A program made the translations under genes and the position numbers. Source: Archilochus colubris (lineage: Eukaryota > Chordata > Aves > Apodiformes > Trochilidae). Taken from it: DNA of 64,000 bases. A model generated the notes under the pieces. That model saw only the letters and a program-made list of their open reading frames with translations. It searched no databases and was not told where the DNA came from. The DNA lies in NCBI GenBank assembly GCA_023079485.1, contig CM041090.1:37040874-37104873 (forward strand). Direction: 5' to 3'. Shown one piece after another: positions 53,876-64,000 of the stretch. How positions within the stretch are numbered: the first letter of the stretch is position 1; every line of letters starts with the position of its first letter.

Positions 53876-56800
53876 GCCCTTAGTCTTGTTTCCCTTCCTA
53901 AAGGTAACAAAAAGCTAATATAGCTTTCAGGTGTAAATTAGTGTTACAGAAAGGAGTGTAGTGTAAGCAGTTATAATATAACTGATATAATAACTGATTT
54001 TCTTTAGTCCGTTAATTAAACTGTCAGTGAGATTTTGTACTTTGGGACTTCCCCTCTGACTTTTAGGTGATTTTAAAATTATTTTATTAGTATTCCATGA
54101 GGCTGTCTCAGCTTCCAAAAAGATTTTCTATAATGCTTCCTATCTAAATATTTCCATCAGTCACTGTACCCCCAGAGCAGGGGCACTTACTGCTCCATGC
54201 CCTGTTGGAAGCAGTCCATTTTCTTCTGGTTTTTATTCCCTATTGCAAAAGTTACAGGCTTTGGCTTTTTCTTAGAGACCAAAACACTTTGCACTCCCTT
54301 AAAAAGGTGAGCAGCAGTTAATAGCAGCAAAGAACAGCCATTTTGAAATGGGTTGTTTTACCAGTCAGCTGAAATGTGGCATTTTTATTAAGATTACTCT
54401 TGCTTTGTGATTTGTGCCCATTACTTGCCCCTTGGTGCACAGACATCCACTTTTCCATCTCCGTGTTCCTGAACATATGAGAGCATCCTGGCATCTTAGC
54501 ACTCAATTTCTGTGTCTGGTCTCACTGTCTGCACTGATTCTGCCTTCCTTCACCAGCTGCTGTTGTAATGAATTTCCATCTCCATCCTGTGTCTAAGGCA
54601 AATCCATATTTAAATGGAACAGTTCCTAGTTCAAAGCAGCTTAGTCATGATTGACCCCTGTCCTTCTTCCAGGCTGTATTAACCCTCCTGCTGGAGAAGG
54701 CTACAGGAGAAATGTAAACAGAACAACTGAATCATGCATGTTTTTCATGTATCCCTGTTTTCATTTATTAAAAGACTTAGCCAGTAACCTCAAGGTCTTC
54801 TTCAGAAGTACATGAATAATAATATACAAGCTCAATGGAGCCATGCGTTGATGTCCTGAACAGATGCCTGACTAATTCTCATGGATCATCAGCCAAATAG
54901 CTTTATCCCAGCCAAAACCTGGACAATGACTTTAAGCATTTGTCAAAAAGTTTGAACCAAGGCATCGTTTACCCTGTGGTCCTTCAGTAACGTGTCCCAG
55001 GAAGAGCAATTTTGCTTAAATTTGGTCCAGTGTGCCAGAAAACTGCTGATAGGGTAGGTAAGGATTCAGATGGGACCAAGACTGACCTTGCAAAATCCCC
55101 AGCAGCTTTCTTTAACCTCACCAGCCTTCTTGTGGGCAGATGCTCTTTCTCCATGGATCAGCCCTGCCTTGTGAGTGGCACATCTGGCAAAGTGACACAT
55201 CTGTAGGTAACTTCTAGCATCTAAGGTGGGCACCAGACCTCACTGAGAAGAGTCAGCTTTCTAGAACTGTCTGGATGAGGCATTTGTAGAAGAAAGTGAC
55301 TGAAAAACTGGTGTCTGGTGTGGGAGGCTTAAGGTTAGCTTGATTTTTCAGACAGCAGAAAAAAAGTCAAATCAGAGAAAAAACAGAGAGAGTGCTTTAG
55401 CCAAAGTCTCAGAGGTCAAAAGGACCACTGAGAAGTGAATGTAAGGTTTAGGATTAAAAAGTAGCAGAGATAGAGGTGGTGCTTCTGTCTGGGGTCTCTC
55501 AGCACCCCTGCAGCAGCATTTGCCCTGTACCACTTGGTGTTTTGTTAATTCTGTGTGTACAGGAAATGGTAGAAAGGATACACACAGTGTGTAAATAGGG
55601 TGCAGCACAGTCACAAATGGGGGAATACAGAATCATTAATGTTATTGATTGCAGTGACTTGTTATTTGTGCAGGTACAAGGTTTTTGTACTATCCCCAGA
55701 CAGGAAGAGGGGACAAATCAACTGGGCTGACTCCAATTTTATATTAGGAGGTAATTTCTGATCACTTTTAAAGCCAGATTTGCCAAAATATACAATACTG
55801 AGGATTACAAACTAATTTGTTTGGGTCTGGAGCAATGAGATAAGCTGAGGCTGCAAAAACAGCAGGCTCAGCCCCTAAGGAGCATCCTGTGTCAGTGCCT
55901 GAATACATAGATAAAAATATACAACAGTGCTTATGACCTTTATAGAGATTTCTATTTGGAAGAGAGGTGATGGCTGTGATACAGATGTTAGGGAAGATCA
56001 CTAAGAATCACATGAAGAAAATTGGAAGACCTTTCCTCTGAGAATATATGCTGGGACACAACAGAAGGATACCCACAACTAGGATGTAGAAGGGGGGAGC
56101 TTATTGCCATGAAATCCCAGGGACTGATTTAATGCAGTCGGCATGTAAATGGGAAGGAAATGGCTCTTCACCACACCATCTGCTTATCCCATCCCCACAA
56201 CCCATTAGTTAACTCTTCTGTGCTGTCTCTTTGTCCTCTTGCTGATACCCTTCAGAAAGAAAACAAAGCTCTGCAGAGTCACCACTCGCCGAGTTCCTCA
56301 GTCACATCTTCTGAGATTAGAAAAATACTTGTAATGGGCCCTTTGGGGACAGGCAGAGCACTTCATCCTCCCTGGGTGTTTGTCATGTAGGCAACCCACT
56401 GGGTTTGCCTGCAAGAGGCTCAGGTGCAACTTTCATTAGCAGCTTCATTTCTGCCCAAGTAACCTTCAGGGAACAGCGTGCTTCTTTGTGTGGAAGTTTG
56501 GCGTGGCTGATGCAGTATTTCCATGCTGTTGTAGGAAGCTCACTAGTTTGTGGATAACTCTTCTATCTAGCCTGTGAGTGATTTTCCTAGACTTTCTGCC
56601 CCAAAAAGAGCTCTTCACTGGTAAAGATTTGGGGACAAGGAAACATTTGGCAACATCATTGAAATGGAGTCTTTGCTCTCTAAAATTCTTTTATTTGGTT
56701 ATGCTATCAATTGAAGGCCCCTGCTTTGCTGACAATTAGATGCCTCTAAAAAACTGTAATTCCTTTAATCTCTTGATCTAAAACACCCTCAGTGGCAGCT

Positions 56801-57452
56801 CTGCTCCAAGAACTTTGGGCTAAAGGGTGATGCCTAGGTGAAAGGAGCACATCCTCTTCACATAGTGTTTCTTCTTGACTGGATACTCTTTAATGTTTCC
56901 ATGCTTCTGTCTTGGGTCTTTTTTTTTTTTTTTGTTCCTGAAAGAGTTCCTCCCCACTGAAGCCCTGGCTGGGATCATACTGAAGGCAATTACAGTATAT
57001 TTCAGCAGCCAGCACTCCTTACTTACACGCTGCCAATGGAGAGCTCTCAACTTGGAACATTTTAGCTCCGCTGGGTGAGAGCTTGAAAAAGCCCAGGGAT
57101 GCTTGTTAAGGTTATTTCACAGAGCTTTCTATAGTTAAATGAAGTATTAAGTTTAAATACTACATTGTTGGTCTTTTTTTTTCCTGTTAAATTGGGATTT
57201 TCCAGTGGTTTAACTGAATTATTTCACATCTGTTATGCAGTGGGCTGATCCTGCCTTTCAGGTAGTCAGATTTGCTAGAGGTGTTAATCTTTTTCAAGCC
57301 TTGATTTCATTTTAAAAGAGTTGCCAGATCACACTGCTGGTGGATTCTATGCTGGTGTCTTTGTGCTGAGAAGCAGAGATGTGAGATGCTGAATTGCCCC
57401 AGCTCATTCTCCCGTGGCTTTGTTTGCAGGGCATCCTACAGGAAAAGTAGGC

Positions 57453-57500
57453 ACAGGAGTAATTTGAGTACAGGAGTAATCCAGGAGTAATTTGAGTTCA
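57453..57500. repeat. Short imperfect tandem repeat
   Basis: CAGGAGTAAT occurs three times within 48 bp, twice continuing TTTGAGT. This looks like local duplication. Confidence 0.8.
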
Positions 57501-60287
57501 GGTTTCATCCATGAAATCTGTAGAAAGGGACTGAGCACTGGGAGCACTTCCCTGAAGTTGTTCCCAGCAGGTTCAGTGTTCTCTGATATGGGCCATATTT
57601 ACTGGTCAAGAAGGAAAATAAGTGACCCTGAGGAGATTTTGACACACTTGGATGGCTCAAAGCAGAACCACAGTGCAGCTTTGGGCTTGAAAGCAGGAGA
57701 GCCAGATTATGAATCCTGTTGGGGAACACCACCATACATCAGCAGAGGCCCTTGGGCCCTTCCCTGTGGTGTGGCACAGATGTGCCCTCCCTTTTGAGAT
57801 CCACAGGCATTTAAAAAGTTGTTGACTGGTATCTAGAAGCAAATAAGAAACAAGCAAATTACTTCCCAGCCATCAGCCTGAATCTGTTCTGCTTGGGAAT
57901 GCTCTACCCTGGGTTTGAATTAGTTTGTATCTGGAGTCAGTGGCTCCCCCCACCAAACCAGTCTCCACTATTCCACCTGGTTGAGTGGAAGGAATGTTTG
58001 TCAATGACAAAGCAGCACCTTTTACCTCCCAGTTTTATGATTTGGCAAGATACAACAAGGTTTGATGCCTTTGAGCTCTTTGAGGCACAGAGGCTGCCCA
58101 CTGACCCCTTTCCTTTGGGTCTGTTGTTGCTATGTTTTCCCCTTTAAAATTATTTCTTCATTTCTGACTCATCATTTCCAAACAAAGCTCATGGTGTTCT
58201 ACATGGCATGGTTCTGGAACTTCATTCTTTTAATTGATGCTCCTGCTCTTAAAAGCTTTTCAATAAATTAACAAAACCTTGAAAATGATGAAGTGAACAA
58301 ACAGAGTAGCTGATAGCACATTCTGTGTAAAACCGAAGTTTCTAAAAGCCAGGTAGAACATTCTCAGTGTTAGAAGCAAGGCTGATAGCAAATGCTGTTA
58401 TCTTTTGTTAGACCAGTGGATACAGATGGAAAAAAAATCAACAAGCTTTCAGTTATAAAACATTTTTCCAGTTATAAAGACTTCAGATTAAATTTCAGGC
58501 ACTTTATAGTCTGGTACAGTAGTATTTAAGGAAAAAAACAAACCATAATGATTCAAATTAATTTAAATTTCCACTTAATGTAGAGAAGAGGGAATATTTT
58601 ATAGTGGGAACAATTTTCAATTCTTTACTGATGTATTACTTTGTAAATGGAGTGTCTCTATTAGGCATCTATTGAGACCATTTGGTCTTGAGGCAGAAAC
58701 CTGTAAGAGGCAAAAAACACAGAGAACAAAACACAAATTCTGCAAATCCTCTGGGTCCATATTCTGTGCAGCTTTGTGCTAGGAATGTGCAGGAATACAG
58801 AGCCGTTCACTAGTAGGGCTTGCCAGAAACCAAACATGAAGATTATGATATTTGTCATCTGATTAAGAACAAATAAACAGAGATATTGCTGCCCACCTCC
58901 CCACCCTTCTTCCGGCATAAACCAGAACAGTAGTAAAGTTGTCCTGGACTGGATTTAATTTCAGTATGCAGTTACAGTCGAGCCCTTCCAGGTATTTTAA
59001 ATCCAGAACTATATTTCCCAGGTTGGACAGTAGTGAAAAGAAAATTATTATATTAATAATTTTATTTTACTTTAATAGATATCTTGATATGGTTAATCTT
59101 TTTGCAGCATGGATTTTCCTACTGTAGGGGCCCTGGACTGTAAACCTTGGTTCCATCCCTCTCCCATCCACTGAGCAGCTCGGTGGCCCTGGGCAAGTTC
59201 TACATGAACTCTCTGTGCCTTGGTTTTGGCATCTGGCAGAAGAAGCAGCATCATGAATCCTACTATCACCAGTAGGATTCAGGGGATTCAGTACAGGGAA
59301 AGAAGAGTGGTAGATTGGTACTGCATATTAATATTGATGATTGATCTTCTGTTCCAAGTTAAATCAGGCTGAAGAGCAGTTTGAAAAGTCTTCTGGCATT
59401 TTCCCCATCCCAGGTAGCACCATTTCTTCAGCCTTCTCCAAGTCTGAGCCACCTCTCTGTCACCTGGAGGCTTTGAACTATCTTTCCCTATTTATGCTCA
59501 GAAGTGCATCACACTTAGGAGGTGCTGTGCTGAGCAAAGTGAAGGCTGCTTGCTTTGGGGAGTTACATTTTTTTTTAATCATCTGTAATAAAATGCACAG
59601 CCCGTAACTCATCTCCACCACCACAAAGCCTGAAGCAATTGACTGTGCTGCTTGCTGACGTGTCACTACCCCAGTGCCAATAGCACATATTGATCCAACG
59701 GCCAGTGTAAGTTTGCAAGGGCCATTTCTGCCTAATCTGGTTGGAGACTGTCCTGTTGTAGAGGCACTGTCTGGCAGTGAGCACATCACCAGCAGCTGGG
59801 CTGGGAGGTAGTGGGAGGCTCCCTGAAACTCCTGAGCCCCAGGGTTCCTCATGGGGATGTGCTGGTGGGACTGGCGGTGGCAACATGGTCTAAGTGCACA
59901 CTTAGTGGTATATGTCACCAACTCCTTACATCAATGTGGAGTGCTAATAGACATTGGGGAGGGGGGGTTGTTGTGGTGAGTGGTGGTTGTCTTTGCTAGG
60001 GGTATTCTCCAGATCCAGTGGGAGATCTTGAATTAGCCAAGCTTGGGCTTTTAGCCTTCTGAAGGGCTCTTCTTTCCAAAGGTCTGGAAATCCACAGTAG
60101 TCCTTATAAGAACCTCAACTTCCCTTCTTGCAGGAGTTCAATGCTGTAGAAAGCCAAAACCATCACCAAGATGAGAAGAAAATCCAACGAGAGCACTAGA
60201 AACCTGATCTTCTCTCTGCATCAGTGCCAGGCAAAGAAGTAGGAGAAGTGCCTTTTCTATCCTCTGTTCCCTCTGATAACTGCCCTC

Positions 60288-60502
60288 AGGAAGGGGAAAG
60301 AGAATAGGAAGGGGAAGGAAAAGGGGAAGGAGTAGGGAAGGGGAAGGAGCAGGGAAAGGGGAAGGGAAGGAAAATGGGAAGGGAAGAGCAGGAGTATGGG
60401 AAGGAGCATGAGAAGGAACATGAGGAAGAGCAGAAGAAGGAGACGGAGACGGAGAAGGAGACGGAGAAGGAGAAGGACAAGGAGAAGGACGGGAAGGAGA
60501 GA
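60288..60502 (+). repeat. 215-bp polypurine tract (GGAAGG / GGAGAC-type)
   Basis: The plus strand is almost wholly A and G for 215 bases, with only single pyrimidine interruptions. The first half is built on GGAAGGGGAAGG-like units, the second on GGAGACGGAGAAGG-like units. It is open in one frame and would read as a Glu/Lys-rich peptide; that is a by-product of the composition, not a gene. Such homopurine-homopyrimidine DNA can form triplex structures. Confidence 0.92.
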
Positions 60503-63500
60503 CTACTTCATACTCTCCAACGAGAGGTCATCTGCAAGAAGGGGAGACTGGTAGAAAGATGCATATAGCAGGAGGGATCATTTAGTTTGCTCTGCCACCA
60601 AATGACCAACCCAGGCTAGACTTGTTTACATGGTAGAGTTGTTATGGAGCACAGGAAGGCATTATCCCAAAGTGCATAATCCTAAGCAGTGAGAGGGAAC
60701 AACAGTCCCCAAGAGACACTACTCAGTAATAGTTACACTGCAGTGCTTATCCTCAAATTGGTCTCTGCTCAGCTTCCCCATGTTTAACCATCTCTGTGGT
60801 GTATACAGAAAACAAATTAGGTCCTGATTCAACAAAGTATTTCCACTCCCCAGTCCAATGTGGTCTTTGGATTGAGTTCAGTATAGGATTCAGGGTCCTG
60901 AAAAGGAATTAGGAGGCTAAAGCTGGGTTGCCCACCCATTGTGGCAGGAGCCCCATAGGAGGGACTGTGTCTCTTTGGGTTGTGGTCACAGTTCAGTGTC
61001 CTCTGAGTACTCATAGATCAATAATTCCTCCCTGCAATGGGATGACCCTTTACTAAGCCAACCAGCCACAGATCCCGGTTGAAAAATACCACAAATTTGT
61101 AAATTAGACTTTCTGTGTTATTATTTTAAATAATTCTGTGTGTGGAAGGTACCTTTTGATGGCTTTGTTAGTATTGGAGAAGCAGATCTGAATTGGGCTG
61201 TTCTGCAGCATGCAAAGGCATCTGCTGTTTGGTTACAGCAAACAAACCAGAAAATAGTGAGGGCAAAGCAGCAAAAGAAGTGATTGGTTTCAAGTCCAGA
61301 ATCTTGTTTAAAACACACAGCAAAGTTCCCCACTTCCAAAGCTGCACAGTGCCCTTCTTCAGCATCCCTTTCCAAACAGAAACACAGAGCCCAGCAGGTA
61401 TCGGTACAACAGCTAAGCCTGCAGCAACAAAAAACCCCATGTATTGTTTTCACCTGAGGTACAAAGAGAAGCAGGTATTTGTAAGGGCTGAGTATATGGG
61501 CAGGAGGTTCTCAGGTCAGGGTGACATGAAAAACAGGAGAGCTGAATTGGGAGACTGAGCTGCTCTCAAAAAATGCTCTTCTTTTTTGGTGTAAATGTGT
61601 GCAATTGCACGACCCAGGTGAGAGACTTGGGCATTTCTTTTGGCTGTCTGACTCCTTAGCTCAGCATGTGCTCAGTTAAATCTGTACTCACACCATTTTG
61701 AAGAATCAGTGCCCATCACTCAAGCTGAGAGACTTGACAGATCCTTGCTTGCAATGTGGGTGTCAGTGCTACCCTTCATCAAGGTCTGACTGATGCATCA
61801 GAGCATCAGGAAAGGACTTCATGTGGCTTTGTATATCTGTTGTGCACTGCCCTGGATGTCTTAGTGCTGCAGTGCCTTGGGCCCTTTGTTAATGGCTGTT
61901 TTTTTTAATGATTTATCTCTGTTTTGGCAATAGCCCAAAACAGTGGCCTCTCTCTGCAACCAGCCATGGATCCTAGTCCCTCGCTTGTAAATAGTTAGCA
62001 GTGATAGAGGGATTACCAATTAGTTGTAGAAATGAGGGCAGAGTTATTATTCTCTCTTAGACTGGGAGAGATGAAGACGTGAAGGGAGAGTGTGATTTGC
62101 ATGAGACTTTCTGCTTGGCCAGCAGAACAATTCATCCTCCTGAATCCGAATCGGGTGCTGTGTATCCACAATACCCTGGGGAAGTGACAAATGTGACTTG
62201 GATCTCTACTTGCTTCTCTTCTCTTTCTTTTTCAACCTAGATTTGGTTTAAAGTAAACCCAAGTAACTTCAGACCCATACCAAGGAGGAGAGAGATAGGG
62301 CAAACTCTCAGCTGCTCTTTAATATGCATCCTCATTCACAAATGCAGATCAGCCTAATTGCCTGTCAGCATGCACAGATATCTCTCTGGAAGAGTAGTTG
62401 GGTACCATGCAAATTGATTGCAAACACAAAATGGAACCAGATTAAAATTTGACCTACAGTAACCAATTTCTAGAACACAGAGCACACATGAGGTGATGGA
62501 AGTTCTGGGCACTGGGAAATCAACTATTGGCTGTTTTTGGGTTCTTCTGAAGGGTCTCTCCCTCATTATGTGCTTTGGGGTTTGTTTTTTTTTTTTTCAG
62601 ATGAGCAGCATGGGGAATGCAGCTCTTTAAGTCATGATGAAAGGATTAACCCCTTTCTTGCACATAAAATGCCATTAAATGTCCTTCAAAGGGGCTTTTA
62701 CAATGTCTTAAGCCTCTTTTCCTTGAAGTGACATCACTGTTACTCAGGTTGAAAGTCTTCACATCTCTTACAAGTAAATTCTATAATCACTTAGGAGGAA
62801 ACTGCATGAATACAGTTTCTCCAGAGCAAAATTAAACTGTGCTTGGTAGCAAGCTTTTGTGTGCTACCATGTCTGTGAAGTCAGGATCAATTGAAATTTG
62901 CAGGAAGGCTATTATTTACTGTTTCTTTCAAGCAGCCAGCAGACTAACCTACAAAATTCTTCTTTTCCTCCAAAATCCAGTATGAAAGACTGTTTAGTGA
63001 GGCATTCCTATCCCAGAGATTAACTAATTGCTCAGCAGTTATGTTCACTGCACAGCCAAGGACAGCAATTCCTTTCCCACACACAGATAGAGCAGTGGTT
63101 TAACACAAAACAGTTCCTGGGACAGGAGGATTAAGGAGAATTTAGTGGAGAGCAATTAAAAGAGTTGTTAGACCGATTTGTTTGCGAAGCTGAATTTCAC
63201 ATCAAAGTAAAGCTGTCTGAGGAACATACGGAGCAGCAGAAGAATAAAAGCATCATTTCAGGCCATCTATTCTGCATCCTCAGAGTGCAGATTAATAAAG
63301 GGAGCTACAAGGACATGGAGATTTAGAGGAGTAAATTAGGTGAAGCAGAATAAATTCCATTTGCATTTGGACAAAGGTGCCTTGCCTTACAATCTCTGTT
63401 GCCCCTGGCATTTTCTGGCTTCAGCTCCATTCCCTATCTGCCAGGTTCCTTGTCACTGGTGTATTCTGCAGAGGGTTTCTGACCATGCCTCTCAGTTTCA

Positions 63501-64000
63501 GAGACTCCTGCCAGGGCAGGACGTGGCAGTCAGGGGCAGCTCTCCTGCCTGAGCCACACTGAAAAGCTGCTAATGGAAGCTGGGTTGGAGCCAGTGCTCC
63601 TTCCTGGCTCTGTGCTGGTCTTGCTGGGTTGATCTTCCCATCCAGGCTGCCTGCTCCTACACCCTTGCCAAGCCTCCACCAAAGACGAGGTGTTAATCCA
63701 AACTTGGGGTCAAGATCTGGAATTGCATCATCATGCTGCCATCACCCTCACTCCTTTGGAAGGGCAGTAAACCTTCAGTGAAACAGATTTTCAAGACCTG
63801 GAGTCAGTGCAGACACAGTGAGTCCATCCACAGTGCATGTCAGCAGCTTCTCCCACCCATCCCAAAGGAAGGAATGTGTTGACACCAGCTCTGGCTTGCT
63901 CTGGGGTTCACAGGCTGGACTTTCAGGTGAAGAACTAATGGCCCATGGCTCTTCTGTCACCCTGACTGCATTTTACAGTCCTGCCAGCCCAATCCCCAGG

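Noticed and set aside
59478..59921. 147-codon antisense open frame
   Set aside because: No known motif and an overlapping second open frame on the same strand. Probably a GC-richer chance frame.
60374..60568. Glu/Lys-rich 64-codon open frame
   Set aside because: Created by the polypurine repeat; the peptide is a translation of simple sequence.
61193..61558. 121-codon sense open frame and overlapping antisense frames
   Set aside because: Open frames on both strands over the same bases, no domain, and no link to the channel's missing last exon.

Overview
This window is nuclear DNA from an amniote, most likely a bird. About 1% of it is coding: three short plus-strand exons that together encode one continuous stretch of a voltage-gated potassium channel of the EAG family, best matched to KCNH5 (EAG2). 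The rest is intron. The case for a bird is the set of eight CR1-type LINE fragments with their typical 3' ends and ORF2 remnants, the low overall repeat load, the moderate intron sizes (about 11.5 and 10.4 kb), and a solo endogenous-retrovirus LTR. CR1 also occurs in crocodilians and turtles, so 'bird' is strongly suggested rather than proven. There is no bacterial or viral gene cluster, CRISPR array or recognisable structural RNA gene.

Layout. Bases 1-22056 are the 3' part of an upstream intron (its 5' end is outside the window). It holds a CR1 piece, the degraded 3' coding end of a non-CR1 LINE (about 3155-3960), a longer antisense CR1 (about 6563-7300), three more CR1 pieces, and two AT-rich palindromes. 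Exon A (22057-22256) encodes the end of S6 and the C-linker. The next intron (22257-33739) has one CR1 fragment and a 12-bp inverted repeat ending 73 bases before exon B. Exon B (33740-33992) encodes the last C-linker helices and the first half of the cyclic-nucleotide-binding-homology domain (CNBHD). The next intron (33993-44369) carries a clean solo LTR with a 5-bp target-site duplication (40681-41003). Exon C (44370-44566) encodes the rest of the CNBHD, ending in NLRKR. The last intron runs from 44567 past the window end. It holds two CR1 pieces, low-complexity tracts, a 215-bp polypurine tract, and a few AT-balanced, repeat-free blocks that could be conserved regulatory DNA.

The three exons join without a frame break: exon A starts after one base of a codon and ends in phase 0, B starts in phase 0 and ends with one base of a codon, C completes that codon and ends in phase 0. 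The first and last parts of the channel (PAS domain, S1-S5, pore, distal C-terminus) lie outside the window. Most longer open frames elsewhere are chance frames or fall in repeats, and I do not annotate them as genes. I did not find a convincing new biological system here. The items most worth checking are the non-CR1 LINE relic, the solo LTR, the palindrome with an octamer motif, and possible intronic transcript ends after exon C.
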